The notes under the pieces: model-generated | Database searches by the model: none | What the model saw: the letters and a program-made list of their open reading frames with translations, nothing else | Told to the model about the DNA's origin: nothing | Source: Myxococcus flavus | GTDB taxonomy: Bacteria > Myxococcota > Myxococcia > Myxococcales > Myxococcaceae | Direction: 5' to 3' | Assembly (NCBI RefSeq): GCF_050038885.1 | Contig: NZ_CP143624.1 | Span: 4,774,001-4,838,000, forward strand | Length of the DNA stretch: 64,000 bases | Made by a program: the position numbers and the translations under genes | Part shown: one piece after another, positions 53,701 to 61,650 of the stretch | How the letters are laid out: each line of letters starts with the position of its first letter | Numbering within the stretch: position 1 is the first letter of the stretch

Positions 53701-54556
53701 GGCGCTCCATCAGCGGCGCCCCGTCCATCATCACCTGGTGCGAGGTGCCGCTCACCGTGCGCGCCACGTAGAGGCCCGGCTCCGAGACCTCCGCATCGAA
53801 GGCCTGCACGTAGTGGTCGCCCTGGCCGGGCTCGCCCGTCAGGTCCATGCGCCCGTCGGGCACGTGCAGCGTGCGCACCGGCAGCGGGCCGAAGGCGCTG
53901 GTGAAGGGGCCCGCCAGCGAGCCGTTCTGGTCCACTGGCGTGCGCTCGTCCCACGCCAGCACATGGAAGGGCGAGAAGGGGCCCACCAGCGAGACCTCGT
54001 TCACCCCGCCCAGCTCGTGGATGGCCGCGTCGCGCGCCTGCGCGTCGCCACGCACCACCGCCACGGACATCCGCGCGCCACGCAGCAGATAGGCGGCCTC
54101 GCCCGTCGCGCCCGCGGCCAGGGCCCGGTCCACGCCCTTGAGGATGTCGTCATCCAGCGCCCGCGACGTGCCCACCGAGTCCAGCACGTGCCGCGCCGCC
54201 ATGACCGCCAGCGGGTGCTTGGGGGCGCGCGCCGCCAGCTCCAGCGACGCCGCCAGGGCGCGGTCGGGGCGGCCCGCGCGCCGCGCCATCAGCGCCTGGC
54301 CGGCCAGGGCATAGACGTCCCCCGAGTCGCGAGCGATGGCGTCGTCGAAGCGCTGCTGCGCCAGCGTGGCGTCGCCTGTGATGAGCAAGGCGTGGAAGCC
54401 CGCGAACGCGAGCGTGCGGGCCTCTTGCGTGCCCTTCTGCGCGCGCTCCGCGGCAATCTCGAGGACGCGGGGTGTCGCGGTGGAGGCGGTACGGGAGCAG
54501 CCGGTGAGGGCCGTGACGAGTGCGAGCGCGGCGAAGCCAAGTCGAATGGTGCGCAT
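50777..54556 (-). CDS. TPR / DUF3857 / inactive transglutaminase-like lipoprotein
   Basis: The 1259-residue protein has a lipoprotein signal (RLGFAALALVTALTGCSRT, lipobox LTGC). Residues about 30-640 contain TPR-like repeats (for example ARTRGDMEAATRLYTELLSR and DATAVLQKLATVWPRNAELV). Residues about 660-840 match DUF3857 (AVRVYPDGSIVNRIHTVQKA, VAVGDYVEVEYLLAEPPRG). Residues about 880-1010 are a transglutaminase-like fold (ALHAAVMSRFSG, RGSRLTVMKAGLEALGIPSR), but the RGDCK motif reads RGSRL, so the catalytic Cys is Arg949, and the His motif is LLPYAALRVELPG. It is therefore probably a binding protein, not an enzyme. Outer-membrane or periplasmic location is likely. Confidence 0.85.
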   Translation of the reverse strand: MRTIRLGFAALALVTALTGCSRTASTATPRVLEIAAERAQKGTQEARTLAFAGFHALLITGDATLAQQRFDDAIARDSGDVYALAGQALMARRAGRPDRALAASLELAARAPKHPLAVMAARHVLDSVGTSRALDDDILKGVDRALAAGATGEAAYLLRGARMSVAVVRGDAQARDAAIHELGGVNEVSLVGPFSPFHVLAWDERTPVDQNGSLAGPFTSAFGPLPVRTLHVPDGRMDLTGEPGQGDHYVQAFDAEVSEPGLYVARTVSGTSHQVMMDGAPLMERRAWERATSTVTARAVQLAAGKHRFVVRQLKGATSGLLTFALLRVDGRPSAVRFTAATGAAPRAWGSKAQTSDETPGVFPTAESLKTALHEEAGELLAVVLAVRDGLQRDADGARRLMASVEANTPALLWLRAEVASADRTVPSKVARGRATRDLEAVLAKDPGNVAALLLRAELFLDEGQPASAMEMLKTASEVAQPAGHPVFMLRARAALALEVEALAEESLTAALEAQPGLCEALALQYNLARRRDAAQRGDKLMATLEGCPGTVVRQAEHARTRGDMEAATRLYTELLSRDPSSISLGNTLANLYVTQRRFDDATAVLQKLATVWPRNAELVKRMADVREYAGQPAEALALRERALALDGDDLALRRAVERAKTGRELLQEHAVDGREAIRAYEAEPVSGGAAAAFVLDAAAVRVYPDGSIVNRIHTVQKALEQSGVQEIAEVTVPRGAQVLALRTLKADGRVLEPENIEGKDTVSLPGVAVGDYVEVEYLLAEPPRGPSQPGFTASAFYFQIANQPNAWVTYTVVAPKGMGMKVDAHGMKVPEPKVDGDQEVFHFETRRVPPFIPEPDAPPSANEYLPFVIVGAGATGNEGLVKVYGDVFQDRWQRTAEVDAFARKAAGGKTGLDAVKALHAAVMSRFSGRDASLSQTAASTVAQDRGSRLTVMKAGLEALGIPSRVVAVRTFNTDPAPYTFPFDSLLPYAALRVELPGSEPVWVDTSVRYGPFGELPELAMGGLEAWLLPEPGRPLQRVQTPPMKEVPGKDVKLTLTLAEDGTLSGQGEETYSGFEAAQISEAFSQLSAESRDQALQGAVARYFGGASLSSVKLESQEKVGAPFVLRYEFTVPRFGRMEGSQRMALGPLTFPAQLGRRFVQLSTRRTPLYIDTTEASRTQVTLTMPKGWKLADPQAGIEANNPFGRFTRSEKQDGSTLSVTESLRLPRNRVAPNQYEVFAGFTGDVDLIQTRELVLVKP

Positions 54557-54640
54557 AGGGGGAGCCAGGGATAGTGCAATCCCTCGGCCGAGGCCATATT
54601 CCCCTGCGCGAGACTGTCCGGGCGCTTGCTGCCGGACGCT

Positions 54641-56485
54641 CTACCGCCGCCGGGTGGGGCTCTTCGCGGAGCCCTTGGCGGGCTGCTTCTTCGGGGGGGG
54701 CGGAGGGGCCCGCTTGGCGGGGGCCACCGCCTTGGCCGGCGCCGCGGCGACCACGGCCTTGGCGTCCGGCACCGGGGCCGTCGTGCCCGGAGGCGGCGCG
54801 CGCCGCACGGTATAGATGAAGCCCTCGGCGCGGCAGGTGCCCTCGATGCAGCCGAAGGCGGGCACGGGCGCGTCGCCGAAGTGCTCCATCCAGCCCGGCC
54901 CCAGGTTGAGCGGCTCGCCGATGGCCCGCTGGTCCTTGCCCTTGCCCACGTAGCCCTGCATGACGCCGTCGGCGTCCACGCGCAGCTCCAGCGCGGCCTC
55001 GCCCTCCGGAGAGGCCAGTCCGAGCATGGTGCCGCGCCGCTCGCCCAGCGCCCACTCCAGCCGCAGCGGCGCGCCCGCGCCGTCATGGATGAGCGCCACG
55101 TAGCGCCCCGTGCTGCCCTGGAGCAGCAGCGCCGCCGCGGGGGCCTGCTGCGAAGGTCCGTAGAGCATGTGGTAGGCGCGGCGCCTCCACGTGTCCGGCG
55201 GCGCGTCCGCGCGCACGCGGGCGCTGAGCACCGCGATGTCGCCGTCCAGCCCCACCACGTCGACGCGGGCGCGGCCCACGCGCGACTGCGAGCGCTCCTC
55301 CACCGGCGGGAAGATGATGGCCTTGTCCTCCGCCTCCACCGGCCGCCCGGCAACCAGCAGCGACGGCGCGTCCGGCCCGTCACCAATGGAGACCGTGCGC
55401 TTCTCGGAGCCGTTCTCCAGCCGCCCCGGCATCGAGCGGGGCGAGGGCGGCCCCAGGTCCGCGTTCAGCGCGGCGCCGGGCTGCGGGCGCGTGGGCTTGT
55501 CGCCGCTGCGCAGCCACTCCCGGCCCAGCACGGCCAGCGCCGCCAGCACCAGCAGCACCGCCGCGACCTGCATGGCCACGCGCACCGCCTTGCGCACGCC
55601 CTGACGGATGCGCTGGAGGGGCGTCAGCTTCACCGGCGCGAGCGACGGCAGGCTGCCGGGGACGAGCAGCTCCAAGTCCGCGATGAGCGTGGTGACGGAG
55701 GGGTAGCGGTCCTCCGGGTCCGGCTTGAGGCAGCGCGTGACGATGGTGTCCAGCCGCGGGTCCAGCCCGGGCTTGCGCCGCGACGGCGGGTCGAAGGTGC
55801 CCAGCGGCACCTCTCCCGTGAGCCACTCGTAGAGGATGACACCCAGCGAGAAGATGTCCGCGCGCGCATCCGCGCTCTTCGCGTCCACGCGCTGCTCGGG
55901 CGCCATGTACGACAGCGTGCCCATGGACACGTGCGTGGACGTGAGCGCGTAGCGCGATGAAGGGCTCGCGTCGTCGAGGAAGGAGGCGAGCCCGAAGTCC
56001 GACACCTTGGCGATGCCGCCGGCCTGCTGGTCCAGCAGGATGTTCTCCGGCTTCAGGTCACGGTGGATGACGCCGCGGCCGTGCGCGTACTCGATGGCGC
56101 GGCAAATCTGGAGCATCCGCCGCAGCGCGCCCATGACGTCCAGCTGCGGCGAGCGAATCAGCTCGCGCAGCGAGGGGCCGTCCACGAACTCCATCACCAG
56201 GTAGTACGTGCTGTCCGTCTTCCCCTTGTCGACGATGGAGACGATGTGGGGATGACTCAGGGCGGCGAGCGCGGCGGCTTCCTTCTGGAAGCGCGCGATG
56301 AAGGACGGGTCCTTCGCCAGCTCCGGGTTGAGCAGCTTCACGGCCACGGTGCGGCCAAGCGAGAGCTGGGTGGCCTTATGGACTTCCCCCATGCCTCCGC
56401 TACCGACCAGCTTGTCGAGGTGGTAGCCGCTGATGAGATCCGGGGAGCGCGGCCGGCTGATCGCGGTGGGGTCGAGTGAGGACAT
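54641..56485 (-). CDS. Eukaryotic-type Ser/Thr protein kinase, membrane-anchored
   Basis: The 614-residue protein starts at ATG 56485. The kinase domain (about 20-280) has the Gly-rich loop LVGSGGMGEVHKA, the ATP lysine in VAVKLL, the catalytic loop VIHRDLKPENILLD (classical HRD) and KVSDFGLAS, and the APE motif as MAPEQRV. A single membrane helix follows near residue 350 (AVLLVLAALAVLGREWL). The extracytoplasmic 230 residues are beta-rich (VDVVGLDGDIAVLSARV, GRYVALIHDGAGAPLRLEW), and the tail is rich in Lys, Pro and Ala. It is a Pkn-type transmembrane receptor kinase, one of the many in myxobacteria. All catalytic residues are intact; the ligand is unknown. Confidence 0.92.
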   Translation of the reverse strand: MSSLDPTAISRPRSPDLISGYHLDKLVGSGGMGEVHKATQLSLGRTVAVKLLNPELAKDPSFIARFQKEAAALAALSHPHIVSIVDKGKTDSTYYLVMEFVDGPSLRELIRSPQLDVMGALRRMLQICRAIEYAHGRGVIHRDLKPENILLDQQAGGIAKVSDFGLASFLDDASPSSRYALTSTHVSMGTLSYMAPEQRVDAKSADARADIFSLGVILYEWLTGEVPLGTFDPPSRRKPGLDPRLDTIVTRCLKPDPEDRYPSVTTLIADLELLVPGSLPSLAPVKLTPLQRIRQGVRKAVRVAMQVAAVLLVLAALAVLGREWLRSGDKPTRPQPGAALNADLGPPSPRSMPGRLENGSEKRTVSIGDGPDAPSLLVAGRPVEAEDKAIIFPPVEERSQSRVGRARVDVVGLDGDIAVLSARVRADAPPDTWRRRAYHMLYGPSQQAPAAALLLQGSTGRYVALIHDGAGAPLRLEWALGERRGTMLGLASPEGEAALELRVDADGVMQGYVGKGKDQRAIGEPLNLGPGWMEHFGDAPVPAFGCIEGTCRAEGFIYTVRRAPPPGTTAPVPDAKAVVAAAPAKAVAPAKRAPPPPPKKQPAKGSAKSPTRRR

Positions 56486-56600
56486 GGCAGTGAGCGAAGG
56501 GGCGGCCAGGGTAGCAGAAACCCGGCGCTGGATAGGTCCGCTCATGCACGGGTCGGCTTTGCCCCCCGGCAAGCCGCCAGGCGCCTTGCCTGCCCGCCGC

Positions 56601-57191
56601 TCAGATTCCGGACAGCGGGGTGCGGTTCACCGCCTGGCGCAGGCTGTTTCGCACCTGGTCCAGGGAGGAGCGCATCTGCCCGTGTCGGACGGAGGCCGCC
56701 ACCGCGCGCGCCAGGGACTTGAGGAGGGTGACCTCCTCGGGCTTCCAGGCGCGGGGCCGGCGGCAGTCCTCGAAGGCCACCATGCCCCACCACTGCTGCC
56801 GGGAGGGGTTGATGGGGCACAGCAGCACCGACTGCGTTCCCTGGCGCTCCAGCAGGTCCTTCATCATCGGAGGGGCGTCGCGGGTGGGGCACGCGACCAC
56901 CATGCCGGCCTCCAGCATGTCCACCCAGCCCGGCGCGAACTCACGGAAGGAGAAGGCCCGCATCACCGGGTTGGCCAGCGGTGACGGCGTGGGCGGCTCC
57001 GCCCAGGCGTAGCGCATGTCGGTGATGAAGCGGCCGTAGGTCCCCTGGACGCGGTTCTCCAGGATGTAGGCCCGGTCCACGCCCAGCGCATGCCCCACCA
57101 TCCCCAGCACCTCCACGCCGGTGCTCGGGCTCAGACCCTTCTCCAGCAGCAGCTTCGAGGCTTCCGACACCTTCGTGAAGGCTTCGATCAT
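56601..57191 (-). CDS. GAF-domain protein
   Basis: I choose ATG 57191 (196 residues); a TTG at 57233 is also in frame but lies only about ten bases from the predicted transcript start. The protein is a single GAF-like domain: VLGMVGHALGVDRAYILENR, WVDMLEAGMVVACPTRD, LLCPINPSRQQWWGMVAFED, ending in a helical stretch (VTLLKSLARAVAASVRHGQM) like the signalling helix that usually leads to a kinase or other output. No output domain follows, so it is probably a free-standing sensor. A strong sigma70-type promoter precedes it (57251-57279). Confidence 0.8.
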   Translation of the reverse strand: MIEAFTKVSEASKLLLEKGLSPSTGVEVLGMVGHALGVDRAYILENRVQGTYGRFITDMRYAWAEPPTPSPLANPVMRAFSFREFAPGWVDMLEAGMVVACPTRDAPPMMKDLLERQGTQSVLLCPINPSRQQWWGMVAFEDCRRPRAWKPEEVTLLKSLARAVAASVRHGQMRSSLDQVRNSLRQAVNRTPLSGI

Positions 57192-57250
57192 CGGGGCATC
57201 CGTTCGAGTTCCGCCCCTGTCTGGGACGGTCAATGAATCGCTGAAGTCAC

Positions 57251-57279
57251 ATTAAGCAGGATTCTTCTGTTTCTGTCAA
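57251..57279 (-). promoter_or_regulatory. Sigma70-type promoter for the GAF-protein gene
   Basis: On the minus strand the -35 box TTGACA (57274-57279) is a perfect match, and after exactly 17 bases the -10 box reads CTTAAT (57251-57256), four of six matches. It stands in an unusually AT-rich island. Transcription would start near 57244. Confidence 0.65.
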
Positions 57280-57418
57280 ATCTCACGTTCACTGGACGGA
57301 TTGACGACTATCCCCGAGTTGTGACCCAGATGGGTTTTAGCGGACCTCGAAACGTATTTCGAGGGGGAACTCTCAGGAATCAAGGTGGACCGGGGTTGTA
57401 TGGACCCTCAAAAGCAAC

Positions 57419-57447
57419 GGGGGTACCTCTCTTGGAGAGGCACCCCC
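57419..57447 (-). terminator. Terminator of the Ala/Lys-rich protein gene
   Basis: Arms GGGGGT-A-CCTCTC and GAGAGG-C-ACCCCC pair with one mismatch over 12 base pairs around loop TTG. It lies 32 bases after the stop of the 57479-57727 gene. On the minus strand the hairpin is followed by GTTGCTTTTG, a short U-run. Confidence 0.7.
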
Positions 57448-57478
57448 GTGCATTGGCATCGAAAGCTGTTTAAGCTGA

Positions 57479-57727
57479 CTACTTGGTGTCGGTGGCGGCG
57501 GTGGAAGCGGTCTTCTTCGCCTTCTTGCCCTTCTTTGCGGGCTTGGCCTCGGGAGCGGCCTCGGCCTTCGCCTCCTCGGCCTTGGGGGCCTCGGCGGCGT
57601 CCAGGGTCTCCGGCTTCGCCTCCGCGGCGACAGGCTGGGCTTCGGCAGCGGGCGCGGAAGCAGGAGCCGGGGTATTGGCGAACGCGGTGGCGGCGGCGAG
57701 GAGGGCAGCGGCGAACACGGTCTTCAT
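57479..57727 (-). CDS. Small exported Ala/Lys/Glu-rich protein, 82 aa
   Basis: It starts at ATG 57727 with GGAG six bases upstream. The signal peptide MKTVFAAALLAAATAFANTP is followed by a mature part made almost only of Ala, Glu, Pro and Lys (APKAEEAKAEAAPEAKPAKK), ending in a Lys-rich stretch KKGKKAKK and TAATDTK. It is probably disordered and periplasmic or secreted. Own terminator and upstream inverted repeat suggest an independently controlled, possibly abundant product. I know no family. Confidence 0.75.
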   Translation of the reverse strand: MKTVFAAALLAAATAFANTPAPASAPAAEAQPVAAEAKPETLDAAEAPKAEEAKAEAAPEAKPAKKGKKAKKTASTAATDTK

Positions 57728-58025
57728 GAAAAGCTCCGTTGTCGAAAAACGGCGCGAGATTGCGCCGTCCCAGCGAGCAGGGGCTTGAGCAGGCGGCGTG
57801 CCATCAGGGCTTTCAGAGGGAGCGCGGTTGTCACGCGCGCTGTTCGTGGGGAGAAACTCCGCAGTTGGGGCTCCGACAATGGGGGCCCGCTCCCCAGACA
57901 GGCAGTTGCTGCTTTGACGATGACGGGGCAGTTGAGCAAGCTGCACGCGTCATCCGGCTACAGGATGTCGGGCCCGGCGCCTTCGCCGCGCATGGCGCGC
58001 GGTCATGGTGTGGGAGAGATGGTTC
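57728..58025. promoter_or_regulatory. Divergent intergenic region
   Basis: No gene is supported in these 298 bases between two divergent genes. The first 45 contain the inverted repeat described separately. A GCTTTGACG stretch near 57911 could be a -35 box for the lipoprotein gene, but no -10 partner is convincing. Confidence 0.3.
57749..57768. repeat. Perfect 7-bp inverted repeat upstream of the Ala/Lys-rich gene
   Basis: ACGGCGC-GAGATT-GCGCCGT lies 22-41 bases before the start codon of the small exported protein. It could be an operator or an mRNA stem-loop that affects stability or ribosome access. Confidence 0.5.
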
Positions 58026-58493
58026 ATGCGGTTTTTCTGTGTCGCGACAGCATTGGCCGTCCTGGGTGCGGGTTGCGCGACGGGAATCCCGCTCGAGCGG
58101 CTGGAGGCCCAGGTCATCGAGGCCGACCGTTGGCGGCGGGAGTACGAGGCGGAGCGCGAGCGCGCCGAGGCGTTCGCGCTGCGCATGGCCCAGCTCGAGT
58201 CCGCGCTGGAGCGGCTGAAGCTGGAGCGCGCGGAGGCGGAGCAGGGGCGTGCGGCGCTGCTGGAGGAGCTGATTCGCACCGAGGCGGACCGACACGCGCT
58301 GGAGGAGCACAACACCCAGCTCCTGGCGCTGGAGCGCGAGGTCAACGAGCTCAAGGAGCTGAAGGAGATGCACGAGGAGCTGTCGGACGTCTGGTACGAG
58401 TCCGCGCTCGAGCGTGCCCGGCGGCGACTGAACAATCCGCCGCAGCCGGCTGCTCCCCCGGCTGCCGGGAACGTCGAGCCCACCGCGCCCTGA
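58026..58493 (+). CDS. Coiled-coil lipoprotein, 155 aa
   Basis: It starts at ATG 58026 after GGGAGAG; a start 21 bases earlier would give an N-terminus less like a signal. The signal MRFFCVATALAVLGAGCATG has lipobox GAGC. Residues 25-125 are a continuous charged coiled coil (RLEAQVIEADRWRREYEAER, ALEREVNELKELKEMHEELS). The tail is Pro/Ala-rich. It is probably an envelope spacer of Lpp-like design, though without the C-terminal Lys for peptidoglycan linkage. It lies 47 bases before a sensor kinase gene and may be part of that signalling unit. Confidence 0.8.
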   Translation: MRFFCVATALAVLGAGCATGIPLERLEAQVIEADRWRREYEAERERAEAFALRMAQLESALERLKLERAEAEQGRAALLEELIRTEADRHALEEHNTQLLALEREVNELKELKEMHEELSDVWYESALERARRRLNNPPQPAAPPAAGNVEPTAP

Positions 58494-58540
58494 CGTCCCG
58501 GCCGACGCGCGGCGCCGCATCCCCGTGATAGAGGAACGGC

Positions 58541-59968
58541 GTGGCGAGCTCCCGCATCTCCATTCGCGGCTACCGGACCGGCTTCCTGTTCGTGGTCGTC
58601 CTCCTGTCGGCCGTCACCGCCTTCACGCTGTGGACGGAGGTCCGCACCGGAAGGCAGGTGGACGGGCTGGTGCAGGAGGCGCTGGAGCGGGCTGGCTCCA
58701 TTGGTCGCATCCGGGTGGACGCGCTGTCGCTCGAGTCCGCCATCGAGGCCCACATCCGCGCCACGGGCGACGCCGAGCGCCAGGCCGCGGACGCGGTGAT
58801 GGAGCAGATCCTGGGCGACATCCGCGCCTCGTCGGAGGCGTACACGCGCAACCTCCCGCAGGGTGAGAAGGCGCTGTGGTACCGCTTCAACGCCGCCTGC
58901 CAGGGGCTGGCGGACCAGGTGCGCGCGGCGGCCGTGTTCTCCCAGCGCCGCGAGGCGGAGCGGGCGCGGCGCCACCTGGCCGAGCGCATCCGCCCGCTGG
59001 CCGCGGAGCTGGACGCGCTGGGCGGCGCGCTGGAAGAGGAGAACGCGGCCGAGGCCCGGCGCCTGGTGAACCGGCTGGAGGATTTGCGCGTGCGCAACAC
59101 GGCGCTGGGCGCGGGCGCCACGCTGCTGGCCATCCTCCTGTCGCTGCTCGTCGGCTGGCGCGTCACGTCCCTGCTCAAGCGCCAGGAGGCCATCATCCAG
59201 GGGCAGCTGGAGGAGCTGGGCCGCCACAACCAGGAGCTGGACTCCTTCACCCGGCGCGTGGCGCACGACCTCATCTCCCCGCTGGCGCCGCTCAAGGGCT
59301 ACCTGACGCTCATCCGGCGCACGGGCGCGGTGAAGGACGCGGGCGCGCTGGAGATGCTGGCGCAGTGCGAGTCCAGCGCGGTGCGCATGGGTGAGCTCAT
59401 CGAGGCGCTGCTGCGCTTCTGCCGCGCCGGCACGCGCGGCGAGAGCACCGTGGGCGAGCTGGACACGGCCGTCACCACGGTGCTGCTGGAGGTGGCGCAG
59501 ACGGCGGCGGCGCAGGGCGTGTCCCTGGAGCGCGAGCTGGAGCCCGGCGTCGCGGTGGACTGCCCGGGGCAGCTGCTGCAGGTGAGCGCGCGCAACCTGC
59601 TCACCAACGCGGTGAAGTACACGGCGGGCCGGCCCGACCCGCGCGTGAAGGTGCGGGTGGCCACCGAAGGCGGCATGGCGGTGCTGGAGGTGGAGGACAA
59701 CGGCATCGGCATGGCGCCGAGCGTGCAGTCCTCGTTGTTCCAGCCCTTCTTCCGCGCGCCCGAGGTGAGGAACCTCCCGGGCCATGGACTGGGGCTGGCC
59801 ACCACGAAGCGCGTGGTGGAGGCGCACGGCGGCACGCTGGTGGTGCGCTCGGAAGAAGGCAAGGGAACGCACGTGGTGGTGCGCTTCCCCCGCGTGGTGC
59901 GCTCGGCGGCGGGCACCGGCGGAGCCAAGGCTGCGACTGCCGCCGGAATGCGCAAGGTCGGCACATGA
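58541..59968 (+). CDS. Membrane sensor histidine kinase
   Basis: The 475-residue protein starts at GTG 58541. Two membrane helices (residues 12-32, TGFLFVVVLLSAVTAFTL, and about 190-210, LGAGATLLAILLSLLVGW) bracket a periplasmic helical domain of about 150 residues, of the CHASE3/4HB type in appearance. His242 in RRVAHDLISPLAPLKGYL is the phosphoacceptor. The ATPase part has NLLTNAVKY, VEDNGIGMAPS and GHGLGLATTKRVVEAHGG. The stop overlaps the response-regulator start by 4 bases, making a cognate pair. Confidence 0.92.
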   Translation: MASSRISIRGYRTGFLFVVVLLSAVTAFTLWTEVRTGRQVDGLVQEALERAGSIGRIRVDALSLESAIEAHIRATGDAERQAADAVMEQILGDIRASSEAYTRNLPQGEKALWYRFNAACQGLADQVRAAAVFSQRREAERARRHLAERIRPLAAELDALGGALEEENAAEARRLVNRLEDLRVRNTALGAGATLLAILLSLLVGWRVTSLLKRQEAIIQGQLEELGRHNQELDSFTRRVAHDLISPLAPLKGYLTLIRRTGAVKDAGALEMLAQCESSAVRMGELIEALLRFCRAGTRGESTVGELDTAVTTVLLEVAQTAAAQGVSLERELEPGVAVDCPGQLLQVSARNLLTNAVKYTAGRPDPRVKVRVATEGGMAVLEVEDNGIGMAPSVQSSLFQPFFRAPEVRNLPGHGLGLATTKRVVEAHGGTLVVRSEEGKGTHVVVRFPRVVRSAAGTGGAKAATAAGMRKVGT

Positions 59969-61308
59969 GCTCAGCCCACATCCTCGTCGTGGATGATGAC
60001 CCGCAGGCCCGCGACCTGCTCCAGCGCCTGCTGGGGCCGCTCGGCTCGGTGACGCAGGCGCCGGACCCCCGCCGCGCCGCCGAGCGCATCGCGGAGGGCA
60101 CCTTCGACCTGGTCCTCACCGACATGGCCATGCCCGAGCCGGGGGATGGCCTGAAGGTGCTCCACGAGGTGAAGGCGCAGCTGCCGGACACGCCGGTGGT
60201 GGTGGTGACGGCCTTCGGCAACATCGAGGGCGCGCTCGACAGCATCCAGCAGGGCGCCTTCGACTACCTGGCCAAGCCCTTCGACGTGGACGCCATCCTG
60301 CGCGTGGCGCGCCGGGCGTTGGAGCAGAAGCGGCTGGTGGAGGAGAACCGCTCGCTGCGGCAGCAGGTGGAGCGGGGCTCGCTGATGCTGGTGGGCCGCA
60401 GCCCGGCGCTGCTGGAGGTGTACAAGCAGGTGGCGCGCGCGGCGGCCAGCAACGTGCCGGTGCTGATTACGGGTGAGACGGGGACGGGCAAGGAGATGGT
60501 GGCGCGCGCGCTGCACAAGCGCTCGCCGCGCATGAACGGGCCCTTCATCCCCGTGGACTGCGGCGCGATTACCGAGTCGCTGATGGAGAGCGAGCTCTTC
60601 GGCCACGCGAAGGGCAGCTTCACGGGCGCGTCCGGCACGCGCCGGGGCGTCTTCGAGGAGGCCAGCGGCGGCACGCTCTTCCTGGACGAGATTGGCGACG
60701 TGGGGATGAAGGTGCAGTCGCAGCTGCTGCGCGTGCTCCAGGAGGGCGAAATCCGCCGCGTGGGCGAGAGCATCCCCGTCAAGGTGGACGTGCGCGTGGT
60801 GGCGGCGACGAACAAGGACCTCAAGGCGCGGGTGGCCGAAGGGCTCTTCCGCGAGGACCTGCTGTACCGCCTGGACGTGGTGCACCTGCACCTGCCGCCG
60901 CTGCGTGAGCGCAGCGAGGACATCCCCGCGCTGGTGGAGCACTTCGCCCAGCGGCATGCCCGGGGCGGCGTGCGGCCGGTGGTGACGCCGGAGGCCAACG
61001 CGCGCCTGGCGGCCTATGACTGGCCGGGCAACGTGCGGCAGCTGGAGAACGTGGTGGCGCGCGCGCTGGCGCTCAACGTGACGGGCGTCCTGGGGCCGCA
61101 GGACTTCCCGGAGCCCATCGGCGATGCGTCCACCACGAAGATGGCCGGGCTCGCGGGGGACATGCCGAGCCTGGCCGAGCTGTCCCGCCGCTACGCCGCG
61201 CAGGTGCTGCAGCACGTGGGCGGAAACAAGAGCGAGGCGGCCCGGCTGCTCGACGTGGACCGCAAGACGCTCTACAAGCTGCTGGAGGCCGCCGAGAGCG
61301 AGTCGTAG
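59965..61308 (+). CDS. NtrC-family response regulator with variant GSFTGA loop
   Basis: The 447-residue protein starts ATGA over the kinase stop. The receiver has Asp53 (LVLTDMAMP), Thr82 and Lys104 (KPFD). The AAA+ domain has Walker A GETGTGKE (170-177), the sigma54-contact loop as GSFTGA (217-222) in place of GAFTGA, GGTLFLDEIGDV and an R-finger block. A Fis-type helix-turn-helix ends NKSEAARLLDVDRKTLYKLL. Ser in place of Ala in the loop is known in some active regulators, so sigma54 activation is still likely. The gene ends 9 bases from the convergent TerB-like gene. Confidence 0.92.
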   Translation: MSSAHILVVDDDPQARDLLQRLLGPLGSVTQAPDPRRAAERIAEGTFDLVLTDMAMPEPGDGLKVLHEVKAQLPDTPVVVVTAFGNIEGALDSIQQGAFDYLAKPFDVDAILRVARRALEQKRLVEENRSLRQQVERGSLMLVGRSPALLEVYKQVARAAASNVPVLITGETGTGKEMVARALHKRSPRMNGPFIPVDCGAITESLMESELFGHAKGSFTGASGTRRGVFEEASGGTLFLDEIGDVGMKVQSQLLRVLQEGEIRRVGESIPVKVDVRVVAATNKDLKARVAEGLFREDLLYRLDVVHLHLPPLRERSEDIPALVEHFAQRHARGGVRPVVTPEANARLAAYDWPGNVRQLENVVARALALNVTGVLGPQDFPEPIGDASTTKMAGLAGDMPSLAELSRRYAAQVLQHVGGNKSEAARLLDVDRKTLYKLLEAAESES

Positions 61309-61317
61309 GCGAGGGCG

Positions 61318-61647
61318 TCAGTCGATGACGCCGAGCAGCTCCCGAATCTGCCGCAGCATCTCGATTTCCGCCGAGTGCACGCTGCCATCGCTGGCGATGA
61401 GCGCCTTCGCCTCCCGGATGACGGCGGCGGGGTTGGTGCGCAGGATGCCCATGTTGGGCGGCGGCAGGGGCTCGCCGTTCTGGAGGCAGCGGGACAGCGC
61501 GGCCAGCTCCGCCAGCGGCACGCTCATGCCGCGCGCGGTGTCCATGATGTGCTCGACCTCGGAGCGGGCGACGCGGCCATCGACGGTGGCGACCTGGAGC
61601 AGCAGCTTGAGGACTTCGACGTGGAACTGTTCGGGGCTCGTGCTCAT
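61318..61647 (-). CDS. TerB-like small helical protein
   Basis: The 109-residue protein has paired acidic motifs (LLLQVATVDGRVARSEVEHI and ALIASDGSVHSAEIEMLRQI) of the kind seen in TerB-like tellurite-resistance domains, where acidic residues bind metal. Helices are amphipathic with no membrane segment. It follows the SDR gene by three bases on the same strand, so the two are co-transcribed and probably act together. The function of such free-standing TerB-like proteins is unclear. Confidence 0.75.
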   Translation of the reverse strand: MSTSPEQFHVEVLKLLLQVATVDGRVARSEVEHIMDTARGMSVPLAELAALSRCLQNGEPLPPPNMGILRTNPAAVIREAKALIASDGSVHSAEIEMLRQIRELLGVID

Positions 61648-61650
61648 GAC

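Noticed and set aside
50552..54574. 1340-codon plus-strand frame opposite the TPR/DUF3857 lipoprotein
   Set aside because: Same shadow effect: His/Arg/Gly-rich low-complexity text, whereas the minus-strand frame has a lipobox, DUF3857 and transglutaminase-like blocks.
57201..57220. tRNA T-arm-like GTTCGAGTTCC
   Set aside because: No matching acceptor or anticodon arm is found around it; it sits in the 5' region of the GAF gene.
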